Source: Lentzea flava (GTDB lineage: Bacteria; Actinomycetota; Actinomycetes; Mycobacteriales; Pseudonocardiaceae). From it: a DNA stretch of 64,000 nucleotides. The notes beneath the pieces were generated by a model. The model was not told the origin of the DNA and did no database searches. It saw nothing but the letters and a program-made list of their open reading frames with translations. Where the stretch lies: the NCBI RefSeq assembly GCF_014648475.1, contig NZ_BMRE01000025.1:1-64000 (forward strand), in the 5' to 3' direction. Positions 50,485 to 60,120 of the stretch are shown here, piece by piece (the first letter of the stretch is position 1; every line of letters starts with the position of its first letter). The position numbers and the translations under genes are program-made.

Positions 50485-51183
50485 TTAGTCGTCGAACCCC
50501 CTCTCCGCGAGCTCCTCGATCCGCCTGACCGCCTCGCCCGCGTCCTTGCCGGTGGCCACCACCGTGATCGACTTGCCGCCGGGCGCGCTCAGGCCCATCA
50601 GCGCCAGCACGCTTGCCGCGTTGGCCTCCTCGTCGCCGTAGCGCACGACGACGTCCGCGTCGAGTTCGGCCACCGTCCGTGCCAGGAGGGCGGCCGGGCG
50701 TGCGTGCAGGCCCACCTCGTTGGTCAGCAGCACCTCGGCCGACACCGCGTCCTGGACCACGTGCAGGGCGGGACGGCTGGGGGCGGCGGCCGGGGTTTCG
50801 CCGGACGCGCCCTCGGCCGCTGCGGCCACGTCGGCCAGGGACGCACCGCCCTGGGCGGCGACGGCGGCGGCCACCGCGCCTTCCACGAGGGGCGCGTCCA
50901 CCACGGTGTAGCGGGACGGGTCGTCTGCCGATTCCACAGCCATCTCGGCTGTCATCTTGGCGCTGCCCAGGTCGTAGAGGACCACCACGCCGGTGCCCGA
51001 GTCGGCGTCCGCCAGGGCTTCGACCACCGAGCCGTAGTCGGTGCCGAGGCCGCCCTCCTCCGTGCCGCCCACGGGCAGCACGGACACGTCCGGGGCCATC
51101 TGGCCAGCCAGCTCGGCCACGCCGCCTGCCAGCATGTCGCTGTGGGAGACGATCACCAGTCCCACTCGGGGTGCCGCGGTCAT
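50485..51183 (-). CDS. dhaM: Dihydroxyacetone kinase phosphotransfer subunit DhaM (EIIA-HPr)
   Basis: A 232-residue two-domain PTS protein. The N-terminal EIIA-Man-like domain has GLVIVSHSDMLAGGVAEL (phospho-His) and GVVVLYDLGSAKMTAEMA. The C-terminal HPr domain has LTNEVGLHARPAALLARTV (phospho-His) and LMGLSAPGGKSITVVATG. It passes phosphate from the PTS to ADP on DhaL. No EI domain is fused, so a separate enzyme I is needed. ATG 51183 overlaps the dhaL stop (ATGA). Confidence 0.93.
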   Translation of the reverse strand: MTAAPRVGLVIVSHSDMLAGGVAELAGQMAPDVSVLPVGGTEEGGLGTDYGSVVEALADADSGTGVVVLYDLGSAKMTAEMAVESADDPSRYTVVDAPLVEGAVAAAVAAQGGASLADVAAAAEGASGETPAAAPSRPALHVVQDAVSAEVLLTNEVGLHARPAALLARTVAELDADVVVRYGDEEANAASVLALMGLSAPGGKSITVVATGKDAGEAVRRIEELAERGFDD

Positions 51184-51806
51184 GCCTTGGCCGCCGCGTC
51201 CGCGAAAGCCCGCAACAGCAACGACGTCGAGCGGGCGCCCGGATCCAGGTGGCCTGCGCTGCGCTCGCCCAGGTACGACGCGCGGCCCTTGCGGGCCACC
51301 ATCGGCACCGTCGACTCCGCGCCCTCGGCGGCCGCGTCGGCCGCTGCCGACAGCACCGCGGCCACCGAGCCGTCCACGGACGCCGCCGCGGCCACCGCCG
51401 GGGTCAGGGCGTCGACCATCGTCTTGTCGCCCACCACGGCCTTGCCGCGTGCCACCACGCCGTCCAGCGCGGCCTGCAGCGCTCGTGCCACTGCGTCGCG
51501 GTCGAGCTCCTCCAAGTCGCCCACCGCAGCCGACGCGCGCAGGAACGCCGTGCCGTACAAGGGGCCCGCCGCACCGCCCACCGTCGAGATCAACGTGGTG
51601 GCGACCAGCTTCAGCACCTTGCCGGGAGCAGCGGGCTCCTCGGTGTCCAAACGGGACAGCACCGCGGTGAAGCCGCGCCTCAGGTTCTCGCCGTGGTCGC
51701 CGTCGCCGATCGCCTGGTCCAGGCGCACCAGCTCGTCGCGGTGTTCCTTCACCACCTCGGCGGCCGCTCGCAGCGCTGCCACGACGTCCGCTGCCGTGCA
51801 CCCCAC
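51180..51806 (-). CDS. dhaL: Dihydroxyacetone kinase subunit DhaL
   Basis: A 208-residue nucleotide-binding subunit. LDQAIGDGDHGENLRRGF carries the Asp cluster that binds Mg-ADP, followed by ISTVGGAAGPLYGTAFLRAS, GDKTMVDALTPA and ARKGRASYLGERSAGHLDPG. It transfers phosphate to dihydroxyacetone held on DhaK. GTG 51806 lies 1 bp after the dhaK stop. Confidence 0.93.
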   Translation of the reverse strand: MGCTAADVVAALRAAAEVVKEHRDELVRLDQAIGDGDHGENLRRGFTAVLSRLDTEEPAAPGKVLKLVATTLISTVGGAAGPLYGTAFLRASAAVGDLEELDRDAVARALQAALDGVVARGKAVVGDKTMVDALTPAVAAAASVDGSVAAVLSAAADAAAEGAESTVPMVARKGRASYLGERSAGHLDPGARSTSLLLRAFADAAAKA

Positions 51807-51807
51807 C

Positions 51808-52800
<993 letters not shown>

Positions 52801-52887
52801 CGAAGCGCCCTTCCGAGTCGGCGGTGACCGTGTTCCTTCTTACTCCGGGGGTCTGACACTCGGAACGGGCAAACGTCCCCGGTACCG

Positions 52888-52901
52888 TTAGGCTGCCCTA
52901 A
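52888..52901 (+). promoter_or_regulatory. Probable DtxR/IdeR iron box
   Basis: TTAGGCTGCCCTAA matches 12 of 14 positions of the inner TTAGGCTAACCTAA of the actinobacterial iron-box consensus. It lies 45 bp upstream of the siderophore-binding protein start, where the iron-loaded repressor would block transcription. Confidence 0.65.
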
Positions 52902-52945
52902 TAAACGCAGGTCAACATCACTGCAAGTAGCGGAGGAACCACGTC

Positions 52946-53941
52946 GTGTCGAAGAGAGCAGCGCTGCTCGCCGCAGTCGCCCTGGTGCTCGCCGCCTGCG
53001 GTCAGAGCACCCCGGACAAGCCGACCGTCGCCCAGGGCGGCCAGGACTTCGGCAAGGCCTACGAGCTGAGCAACGGCTTCGGCACCACCGCGAAGCCCGG
53101 CGAGTTCCCCCGCACCATCAAGCACGCGATGGGCGAGACGAAGTTGGAGAAGAAGCCCGAACGGGTGATCGTGCTCGACACCGGCGAGCTCGACAACGTC
53201 GTCGCCCTCGGCATCAAGCCGGTCGGCATCGCGTTCACCGACGGCTCCCCGGCCATGCCGTCCTACATCGGCGACAAGGGCGGCAAGCCGGAGAACGTCG
53301 GCACGATCAACAACCTCAACCTCGAGGCGATCACCAAGCTCAACCCGGACCTCATCCTCGGCTCGCAGCTGCGCGCGGAAGCCCTCTACCCGAAGCTGAG
53401 CGCGATCGCCCCGACCGTGTTCTCGGTGCGCCCCGGCTACGTGTGGAAGGAGAACTTCCTCCTCAACGCCGCCGCGCTCGACCGCCAGGCCGACGCCGCG
53501 AAAATGCTCGAGGACTACACGAACAAGGCCACCGAGGTCGGCAACGCCATCGAGAAGAAGCTCGGCGTGCGCCCGACGGTCACGGCGCTGCGCTTCATGC
53601 CGGGCAAGATCCGCCTCTACGCCAAGAAGTCGTTCATCGGCACGATCCTGATCGACGCCAAGATCCCGCAGCCGACCCCGTCGCAGGTCGACGACCTCGC
53701 CGCGGAGGTCAGCGCGGAGCAGATCGGCAAGGCCGACGGCGACTTCATCGTCTACTCCACCTACGGCGACCCTGCCAAGACCGCGGAGGGCTCGGTCGTC
53801 GGCGGTCCGCTGTGGAGCGGCCTGAACGCGGTCAAGGCGGGCAAGGCGAAGCCGGTCCTCGACGAGACCTACTTCCTCGGACTCGGCGTGCTCGCCGCCA
53901 ACGTGGTGCTGGACGACCTGCAGAAGCAGCTCGGCGCGTGA
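52946..53941 (+). CDS. Iron-siderophore ABC transporter substrate-binding lipoprotein
   Basis: A 331-residue FecB/FhuD-type binding protein with lipobox ALVLAACGQS (Cys about residue 18). The fold motifs are KKPERVIVLDTGELDNVVAL, YIGDKGGKPENVGTINN, LEAITKLNPDLILGSQL and LGLGVLAANVVLDDL. GTG 52946 has GGAGG 9 bp upstream. No permease or ATPase lies alongside, so it is an orphan receptor that must share a transporter. The upstream iron box indicates repression by iron. Confidence 0.9.
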   Translation: MSKRAALLAAVALVLAACGQSTPDKPTVAQGGQDFGKAYELSNGFGTTAKPGEFPRTIKHAMGETKLEKKPERVIVLDTGELDNVVALGIKPVGIAFTDGSPAMPSYIGDKGGKPENVGTINNLNLEAITKLNPDLILGSQLRAEALYPKLSAIAPTVFSVRPGYVWKENFLLNAAALDRQADAAKMLEDYTNKATEVGNAIEKKLGVRPTVTALRFMPGKIRLYAKKSFIGTILIDAKIPQPTPSQVDDLAAEVSAEQIGKADGDFIVYSTYGDPAKTAEGSVVGGPLWSGLNAVKAGKAKPVLDETYFLGLGVLAANVVLDDLQKQLGA

Positions 53942-53962
53942 GCGTGCGGCCCGCGCGGGTGC

Positions 53963-55468
53963 TCAGCGTCCGAAGAGCATCCGCGCGAGCCGCAGCATCT
54001 GCTTGCCCGCCATCGAGGACCGGTCGAACGTCGCCATGTTGATCAGCGACTTGAACCGCTCCTTCGTCACGGCCTTGGCGTAGGTGAACTCGCGCAGCCC
54101 GTCCTCGCCGTGGATGCGCCCGAAGCCGGAGTCGCCGACGCCACCGAACGGCAGCCCGGGGATCGCCGCGTAGGTCAGCACCGAGTTGACCGACACCATG
54201 CCGACCCGCAGCTCGGCCGCGAGCTCCTCACCGCGCGACTTCGAGAACACCGCGGCACCCAGCCCGTACTTGGACTGGTTCGCGAGTCGCACGCCTTCCA
54301 GCGCGTTCGGCACCCGGTTGATCACCACGGTCGGCCCGAAGGTCTCCTCGGTGATCGCCAGCGAGTCCTCCGGCACGTCCGTGAGCACCACGGGCTCGAC
54401 GTACGGCGGCCTGATCGACTCCGGCCCGCCCACCAGCGCCTTGCCACCGCGGTCCAGCGCGTCCTGCACGTGCTCGCGGATGATCTCCACCTGCGACGGC
54501 ATCGTGATCGGCCCGAGGTTCGCGGTCGGTTCCCCGCCCGGCTTGAGCTTCTCTGCCCGCTTCACCACGGTCGCGATGAACTCGTCGGCGACGTCCTCCG
54601 CGACGTAGACGCGCTCCACGCCCGCGCACGTCTGGCCGGCGTTCGACACCGCACCCCAGATCGCGGCCTCGGCGGCGGCGGTCAGGTCGGCGTCCGAGTC
54701 GACGATCAACGCGTCCTTGCCGCCGCACTCGACCAGCACCGGCGTCAGCGTCGACGCGCACGCGGCCATGACCCTCTTGCCGGTCCGCGTGGAACCGGTG
54801 AACGCGATCTTGTCGACGCCGGACGCGCACAGCGCCGCGCCCGTCTCACCGAAGCCCGTGACCACCTGGAACACCGGGTACTCCGGCACCGCCTCGGCGA
54901 ACGTCGACGCGAGGAACGTGCCCACGCCGGGTGTGTACTCCGAGGGCTTGAACACCACGGCGTTGCCCGCGGCGAGCGCGTAGGAGATCGAACCCATCGG
55001 CGTGTGCGCGGGGTAGTTCCACGGCCCGATGACGCCGATGACGCCCAACGGCCGGTACTCGAGCGTCGCGGTGTGGTTGAACATCAGCATGCCCGAGGAC
55101 ACCCGGCGCTTGCCCAGCACCCGGCCGGCGTGCCGGGCCGCCCAGTGCAGGTGGTCCATCACCAGCGCGATCTCGACGCGGGAGTCGTCGGCAGGCTTGC
55201 CGGTCTCCGCGCTGATCAGCGCGATGAACTCGTCGGCGCGCTGCGACAGCACTCTGCGCCACGCGTCGAGCTTGGTCTTGCGCCCCTCGAAACCGAGGCC
55301 CGCCCACCACGCGGCGGCCTCACGCGCGGAGGACACGGCCTCCTCGACCTCGGCGGCCGTGTGGATGGGGTGATGCGCGACGACCTCGCCCGTGCGCGGG
55401 TCCAGTGAGGCGAACCGCCGCTGCTCGCCATCGGCCGACAGCGCGCTGTCCGAAGCGGTCTGCGTCAT
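53963..55468 (-). CDS. NAD(P)-dependent aldehyde dehydrogenase (succinate-semialdehyde dehydrogenase-like)
   Basis: A 501-residue enzyme of the ALDH superfamily: YRPLGVIGVIGPWNYPAHTP, AGNAVVFKPSEYTPGVG, IAFTGSTRTGKRVMAACA, PVLVECGGKDALIVD (catalytic Glu), SNAGQTCAGVERVYV (catalytic Cys), EETFGPTVVINRV and GLPFGGVGDSGFGRIHGEDG. The overall pattern is near the actinobacterial GabD2/SSADH and medium-chain aldehyde branch. Substrate is not certain. The C-terminal SSMAGKQMLRLARMLFGR tail is somewhat hydrophobic. Single gene. Confidence 0.88.
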   Translation of the reverse strand: MTQTASDSALSADGEQRRFASLDPRTGEVVAHHPIHTAAEVEEAVSSAREAAAWWAGLGFEGRKTKLDAWRRVLSQRADEFIALISAETGKPADDSRVEIALVMDHLHWAARHAGRVLGKRRVSSGMLMFNHTATLEYRPLGVIGVIGPWNYPAHTPMGSISYALAAGNAVVFKPSEYTPGVGTFLASTFAEAVPEYPVFQVVTGFGETGAALCASGVDKIAFTGSTRTGKRVMAACASTLTPVLVECGGKDALIVDSDADLTAAAEAAIWGAVSNAGQTCAGVERVYVAEDVADEFIATVVKRAEKLKPGGEPTANLGPITMPSQVEIIREHVQDALDRGGKALVGGPESIRPPYVEPVVLTDVPEDSLAITEETFGPTVVINRVPNALEGVRLANQSKYGLGAAVFSKSRGEELAAELRVGMVSVNSVLTYAAIPGLPFGGVGDSGFGRIHGEDGLREFTYAKAVTKERFKSLINMATFDRSSMAGKQMLRLARMLFGR

Positions 55469-55546
55469 TGGGGCCCTCCCGGGTACTCGCCAGTAACCTC
55501 GACACTAACGCGTACTTGAAGAACTTTCAGCCCCCGCCTGGTCCCG

Positions 55547-56572
55547 TCAGGCGCTGGGCAGGCCGGGAAGCACGGCCTTGACGAACGCCTGCGCCGCCTG
55601 GCAGCGATCCAGTTCCTTGTTCTTCGAAGCTCCCACGCTGAACTCCGCGATCTCACCCGCGTCGCTCGAGTCCTTCGTGCGCACCAGGATGATCTCGCAC
55701 GTGGGGAACGCGCCGTCCTTCAGCGCCTGGTAGCCCTTCACGCCGCCGCCGAGATCGACCTCGGTGGACTTGGGGTCGAACTTGCCGTCCTTCGGAACGC
55801 GCGCGGTCTTGAACTCGAGCTGCATCTGCGCGCTCTGCCCCGTCCACGAGCACTGGTGCAGACCGAAGGCCAGCATCCGCGGCGAGGCGCCGAGAACCGG
55901 CGCGAGCGTCGCCTTGTCCACGGCCGTGCACGGGTCGACCTCGACCGGCGACCCCTTCGGCGGGTTGTACTTCTGCGGGTTGCCGCGCAGCTTGCGGACG
56001 GCGCCCTCGAGCACCTTGCGGCCCGGCTCGCACGGGTCGGACACGGCCTGGTCGCCGGAGCCCGTGCTCACCTGGACCCGCACGGCCTGCGCCGGGTTCT
56101 CCTGCGTCACGGCGCTGACGAAGCACGACGAGGTCAGCTTCTGCTCGCTGCTCTTGAGCCCGGCGACCTGCTTGGTGGCGTTCTTGACCTCCGTCGAGGT
56201 CAGCGAGTAGCCGATCTCCACCGTGAGGTTCAGGGTCTTGCCGGACTTGTCCTTCATGTAGTTCGAGCAGCGCGTGTAGTTGCTGCTCGTGTACTTCGCC
56301 GGCGTGCCGAGCGTCTGCAGGAGTTCCTTCTCCATCAGCGCACAGGGGAAGACCAGCCGCAACCGTTCCGCGGCGAACGCGGGGTCGATCGGCTTGCCCG
56401 GCTGCGCGGACGGCTTGACGGACGGATCGGTCGAGCTCGCGTCCGCTCCCGCCTGCACGGTGCGGCGCGGCGAGTTGGTCTTGGCGAGACCGGGACCGGT
56501 CGCGCAGCCGGCCATCAGCAGAGCAGCGGCGGCGACCACGGCCGTGGCACGAAAACGGAGCACGACGTGCAC
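55547..56572 (-). CDS. Lipoprotein with two DUF3558-like domains
   Basis: A 341-residue lipoprotein: signal VVAAAALLMAGCATG (lipobox Cys), a Ser/Pro linker, then two cysteine-paired domains of similar plan (RLVFPCALMEKELLQTLG ... SNYTRCSNYM ... SSCFVSAV, then VEVDPCTAVDKATLAPVLG ... LHQCSWTGQ ... FPTCEIILVR). The C-terminal half is typical DUF3558. GTG 56572 is preferred with AAGG 9 bp upstream; GTG 56563 is possible. Function unknown. A single-domain relative is encoded at 47560-48147. Confidence 0.75.
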   Translation of the reverse strand: MHVVLRFRATAVVAAAALLMAGCATGPGLAKTNSPRRTVQAGADASSTDPSVKPSAQPGKPIDPAFAAERLRLVFPCALMEKELLQTLGTPAKYTSSNYTRCSNYMKDKSGKTLNLTVEIGYSLTSTEVKNATKQVAGLKSSEQKLTSSCFVSAVTQENPAQAVRVQVSTGSGDQAVSDPCEPGRKVLEGAVRKLRGNPQKYNPPKGSPVEVDPCTAVDKATLAPVLGASPRMLAFGLHQCSWTGQSAQMQLEFKTARVPKDGKFDPKSTEVDLGGGVKGYQALKDGAFPTCEIILVRTKDSSDAGEIAEFSVGASKNKELDRCQAAQAFVKAVLPGLPSA

Positions 56573-56703
56573 GGTAGCGACCTTCGTGTGCGCTCGTGGG
56601 CAGTACCCCGAGTTACTCCGTGGCACATGTCACGCAGCGCTACGGGAACGATTCAGAAGATCAACGCGATGTACCTGGTGAAGACCCCGAGAGAAGGAGA
56701 GAC

Positions 56704-56796
56704 GTGCGCAACCGAATTCGCCGCGCATTCAACTGGCTCGACGCGTGGACGATCGAGGCCTTCAACCCCGTTTTCCCCGGTCGTCCCCAGTCGTAG
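56704..56796 (+). CDS. Possible 30-residue basic small protein
   Basis: GTG 56704 is preceded by GAAGGAG five bases upstream, a strong site for this window. The peptide starts MRNRIRRAFNWLDAWTIEAF and ends in a short Pro/Gly tail with a possible amphipathic helix. The stop is immediately adjacent to the convergent small membrane gene. A different frame from ATG 56670 is open too, but the Shine-Dalgarno favours the GTG. Confidence 0.45.
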   Translation: MRNRIRRAFNWLDAWTIEAFNPVFPGRPQS

Positions 56797-57018
56797 TCAG
56801 CCCTTGCCCGTTTTCGCGAACTGAGGCCGCAGCGTCGCCCACGCGGCGAACACCGCCGCCAGCACCACCATGGCGATGCCGGCCCACAGGTTGATGTTGA
56901 CCCCTTCGGCCTTCCTCAGGTCGTCCTCGGACGTGAAGCCGAGACCGACGACGACCAGTACAACGCCGTACAGGCCGAAGAGGAAAGCGATGATCACTCG
57001 CAGGTCGAACAACCTCAT
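56797..57018 (-). CDS. Small two-TM membrane protein, partner of the sodium symporter
   Basis: A 73-residue protein with two TM helices (VIIAFLFGLYGVVLVVVGLGF and LWAGIAMVVLAAVFAAWATL) joined by a short polar loop. GGGAGGCCGTC precedes ATG 57018, 11 bp after the symporter stop. Small two-helix proteins next to SSS-family transporters are recurrent in actinomycetes and may be accessory subunits; this role is inferred from position. Confidence 0.75.
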   Translation of the reverse strand: MRLFDLRVIIAFLFGLYGVVLVVVGLGFTSEDDLRKAEGVNINLWAGIAMVVLAAVFAAWATLRPQFAKTGKG

Positions 57019-57029
57019 GACGGCCTCCC

Positions 57030-58721
57030 TCAGCCGAAGATGATGTAGAGAACGGTCGTCAGCGCCAGCACTCCGCCGCCGAGCAGGGCGGGCGAGCGGT
57101 ACCAGCCCGCGTCCTCGCCGGTGGTGGCGTGCGAACGGTCTTCCTTCGGCGTCAGGCTGTAGACCAGCCCGACCAGCTCGCTGTCCGGCTTGGGCCGCGT
57201 GACGAGGCTGACCGCGACGCTCACCACGACGTCCACGGCGAACGCGAGACCCGCGCCGAGGAAGCTCGCGCCCTGGCCAGGCAGCTCCAGCCACTTGATG
57301 CCGAACGACGGCTCCGAGATCGCGTAGATGAACATCGCGGTGAACGTGCCCGCGAGCAGACCCACCCATCCGGCGGTGGGGGTCATCCGCTTCCAGAACA
57401 TGCCGACGATGAACGTCGCGAACAGCGGCGCGTTGAAGAACGAGAACAGCGCCTGGATGTAGTCCATGATGTTGGACCCGCCGAGCGCCGCCGCGATGAA
57501 CGCCGTGCCGATGGCGAGCACACACGCACCGACCGTCGCCAGGCGTCCGACGCGCAGGTAGTACTCGTCCGGCCGGTCCTTCTTGATGTAGTCCTGCCAC
57601 AGGTCGTACGTGAAGACCGTGTTGAACGAGCTGACGTTCGCCGCCACACCGGCCATGAAGCTCGCCAGCAGACCCGTGATCGCGATGCCGAGGATGCCGT
57701 TGGGCAGCAGGTCGCGCATCAGCAACGGCAGCACGTTGTTGTAGACCACGCCGCTGCTCGTGTCGCCCGCCTTGAGCTGCGCCATCTCCGGCACGATCAC
57801 CGCAGCGATGATGCCGGGGATGACGATGACCGCGGGAATGAGCGCCTTCGGGTACGCACCGATGATCGGCGTGCGCTTGGCCGCCGACATCGACTTCGCG
57901 CTCATCGCGCGCTGCACCTCGGCGAAGTTCGTCGTCCAGTACCCGAACGACAACACGAACCCAAGACCGAACACCAGCCCGATGACGCTCCACACCGGGT
58001 TGTCGATGCCGGTGAGCTCCGTCGCGGGCCACGCGCTGAGCTGCTCCTTGTCGGTCACCTTGTCGACAATCCCCTGCCAGCCCCCGACCTTGATCAGGCC
58101 GAGGATGGTGATCGGCGCCAGCGCGGCCACGATCACGAAGAACTGCAGCACCTCGTTGTAGATCGCCGCGCTCAGACCGCCCAGCGTCGTGTAGGCGAGC
58201 ACGACGAGCGCCGCGACCACGATCGACACCGGCAACGGCCACCCGAGCAGTGCGTCGATGATCACCGCGAGCGCGAACAGGTTGATGCCCGCGATCAGGA
58301 TCTGCGCGACCGCGAAGCTGATGGCGTTGACGAGGTGAGCCGGCTTGCCGAACCGACGGCGCATGAACTCGGGAACGCTGCGCACCTTGGAGCCGTAGTA
58401 GAACGGCATCATCACCAGACCGAGGAACACCATCGCGGGGATGGCACCGATCCAGTAGTAGTGCACGGTCGCCATGCCGTACTGGGCGCCGTTGGCCGTC
58501 ATGCCCATCAGTTCGAGCGCACCGAGGTTCGCGCTGATGAACGCGAGACCGGTGACCCACGCCGGCAGCGACCGTCCGGACAGCAGGAAGTCGAGGCTGG
58601 AAGAGACGGATCGTCGCGCCATCACGCCGATGCCGAGCACCACGACGAAGTAGATGACGAGCAACGCGTAGTCGATCGGTCCCGCGTCAAGCCGCAGGTC
58701 CGCCTCGGCCAACACTCGCAC
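57030..58721 (-). CDS. Sodium:solute symporter (SSS family)
   Basis: A 563-residue transporter with 13-15 predicted TM helices. Motifs: DFLLSGRSLPAWVTGLAFIS, NLGALELMGMTANGAQYG, PEFMRRRFGKPAHLV, LAYTTLGGLSAAIYNEVLQ (family sodium-binding region) and LLASFMAGVAANVSSFNTVF. It resembles SGLT/mannose-, galactose- or inositol-type members rather than proline permeases, but substrate cannot be read off. GTG 58721 has GGGAGG 8 bp upstream and is preferred over GTG 58757. Followed by a small membrane protein in the same operon. Confidence 0.88.
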   Translation of the reverse strand: MRVLAEADLRLDAGPIDYALLVIYFVVVLGIGVMARRSVSSSLDFLLSGRSLPAWVTGLAFISANLGALELMGMTANGAQYGMATVHYYWIGAIPAMVFLGLVMMPFYYGSKVRSVPEFMRRRFGKPAHLVNAISFAVAQILIAGINLFALAVIIDALLGWPLPVSIVVAALVVLAYTTLGGLSAAIYNEVLQFFVIVAALAPITILGLIKVGGWQGIVDKVTDKEQLSAWPATELTGIDNPVWSVIGLVFGLGFVLSFGYWTTNFAEVQRAMSAKSMSAAKRTPIIGAYPKALIPAVIVIPGIIAAVIVPEMAQLKAGDTSSGVVYNNVLPLLMRDLLPNGILGIAITGLLASFMAGVAANVSSFNTVFTYDLWQDYIKKDRPDEYYLRVGRLATVGACVLAIGTAFIAAALGGSNIMDYIQALFSFFNAPLFATFIVGMFWKRMTPTAGWVGLLAGTFTAMFIYAISEPSFGIKWLELPGQGASFLGAGLAFAVDVVVSVAVSLVTRPKPDSELVGLVYSLTPKEDRSHATTGEDAGWYRSPALLGGGVLALTTVLYIIFG

Positions 58722-58894
58722 GGCCCACCTCCCAAGACTTCCAACAAAGTCGAACACAAACGACCAGGAGGGGACACTACTCCAGGTGCGCGACTTCTTA
58801 CCCCGTGTGCGTGATCACGAAACCACGACCTGAGTTGGTGTGCTCATCAGAAATGGGGTGCGGCGGGTTCCCGCACCGCCCCACACTGCCCCTC

Positions 58895-59455
58895 GTGATC
58901 GAGCTTCCCGACGACCTCCGCGACAAGATCGAGACCCACCTCGCCGAGGGTGACGTTCTCCTCGCGCGGTTCTGGCTGCGCCGGCACTGTCCGCAGACGG
59001 TCAGCTCGGATGAGGTCGACGACACGCTCCTGGCCCTGGCCGAGAGCAAGGGACTCCCGATCGCCTGCACGTGCTGCGGCGAGCCGGGAGCCGTGTTCCG
59101 GCCGCACCTCGTCCTGAACCCGACGTGTGAGCGTTGCGCAGCGCAGCGGAGGACGTGGACGTGCCCCGAGTGCGGGAGCCAGATCGAGTACGACGCGGAC
59201 GCCGGGTGCAGCAGCTGTTCGAGCTGCGAGGCCAGGCCGCTCTGGGAGGCGCTGCCGCAGTCCGTCCGCGACGAGATCGGGGAGATGGTCGACAACGACC
59301 GCGCGATCCCGTCGATCTACCGGCTGATGGAGCTGGACGGCGGCAAGCGCCCCAACACCGAGTACATGCGGATGGTCAGCTACCGCATGCGCCTGCGGCG
59401 CGCTGATCAGAACAGGCGGAACTCGTCCGGCTCGATCCCGCGCAACGCGTCGTAG
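58895..59455 (+). CDS. Zinc-ribbon protein of unknown function
   Basis: A 186-residue protein with several Cys pairs: PIACTCCGEPGAVF, LNPTCERCAAQRRTWTCPECG and DAGCSSCSSCEARP. The flanking helical segments are similar to each other (LPDDLRDKIETHLAEGD and LPQSVRDEIGEMVDNDRAI). It has the look of a metal-binding protein, perhaps for DNA or protein contacts. GTG 58895 is the conservative start; 58805 is in frame but would include a hairpin region. The last 49 bases are antisense to nucS. No known family. Confidence 0.6.
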   Translation: MIELPDDLRDKIETHLAEGDVLLARFWLRRHCPQTVSSDEVDDTLLALAESKGLPIACTCCGEPGAVFRPHLVLNPTCERCAAQRRTWTCPECGSQIEYDADAGCSSCSSCEARPLWEALPQSVRDEIGEMVDNDRAIPSIYRLMELDGGKRPNTEYMRMVSYRMRLRRADQNRRNSSGSIPRNAS

Positions 59456-60066
59456 TCCAGCACCACGCACCGGATCCCGCGGTCTTCGGCCAACGTCCGC
59501 GCCTGCGGCTTGATCTGCTGCGCGGCGAACACACCCTGCACCGGCGCGAGCAACGGGTCGCGGTTGAGCAGCTCCAGGTACCGGGTCAGCTGCTCGACAC
59601 CGTCGATCTCACCCCGCCGCTTGATCTCCACGGCGACCGAGGCCCCGGAGGCGTCGCGGCACATCAGGTCGACGGGACCGATGGCGGTCGGGTACTCGCG
59701 GCGCACCAGGGTCCAGCCCTCGCCCAGCGTCGTGACGTGTTCGGCGAGCAGCTTCTGCAGGTCCGCCTCGACGCCGTCCTTCTGCAGGCCGGGTTCGGGG
59801 CCGAGCTCGTGCTTGGAGTCGTGCATCACCTCTTCGAGGGTGATGATCAGCTTCTCCCCCGCCTTGTTCTGCACGGTCCAGATGTCCGGGTCCTCGATCA
59901 GCCAGCAGGGCGGGCTCATCCAGTTCAACGGCTTGTAGGCACGGTCGTCGGAGTGGATCGACACCGAGCCGTCTGCCTTGATCAGCAGCAGTCGCTGAGC
60001 CATCGGCAGATGGGCGGTGAGTCGTCCTACGTAGTCGACCTGGCAGCGAGCGATGACGAGACGCAC
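59407..60066 (-). CDS. nucS: Mismatch-specific endonuclease NucS (EndoMS)
   Basis: A 219-residue protein matching the NucS/EndoMS family that replaces MutS/MutL in Actinobacteria. The N-terminal domain begins RLVIARCQVDYVGRLTAHLP. The C-terminal RecB-like nuclease contains GPVDLMCRDASGASVAVEIK followed by RRGEIDGVEQLTRYLELL, carrying the catalytic Asp-Glu-x-Lys. It cuts both strands at G:T, G:G and T:T mismatches. The 3' end is overlapped by the zinc-ribbon gene on the other strand. Confidence 0.93.
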   Translation of the reverse strand: MRLVIARCQVDYVGRLTAHLPMAQRLLLIKADGSVSIHSDDRAYKPLNWMSPPCWLIEDPDIWTVQNKAGEKLIITLEEVMHDSKHELGPEPGLQKDGVEADLQKLLAEHVTTLGEGWTLVRREYPTAIGPVDLMCRDASGASVAVEIKRRGEIDGVEQLTRYLELLNRDPLLAPVQGVFAAQQIKPQARTLAEDRGIRCVVLDYDALRGIEPDEFRLF

Positions 60067-60120
60067 CGCGACAGGCTACGGGGTGTGTCCAGAAACGGGT
60101 CGTTAGGTACGGTCCGTGGC

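Noticed and set aside
58857..58875. The GTGCGG-CCGCAC hairpin as a riboswitch or attenuator for the zinc-ribbon gene
   Set aside because: Short 6-bp stem with no conserved features; more likely a chance GC-rich pairing upstream of GTG 58895.
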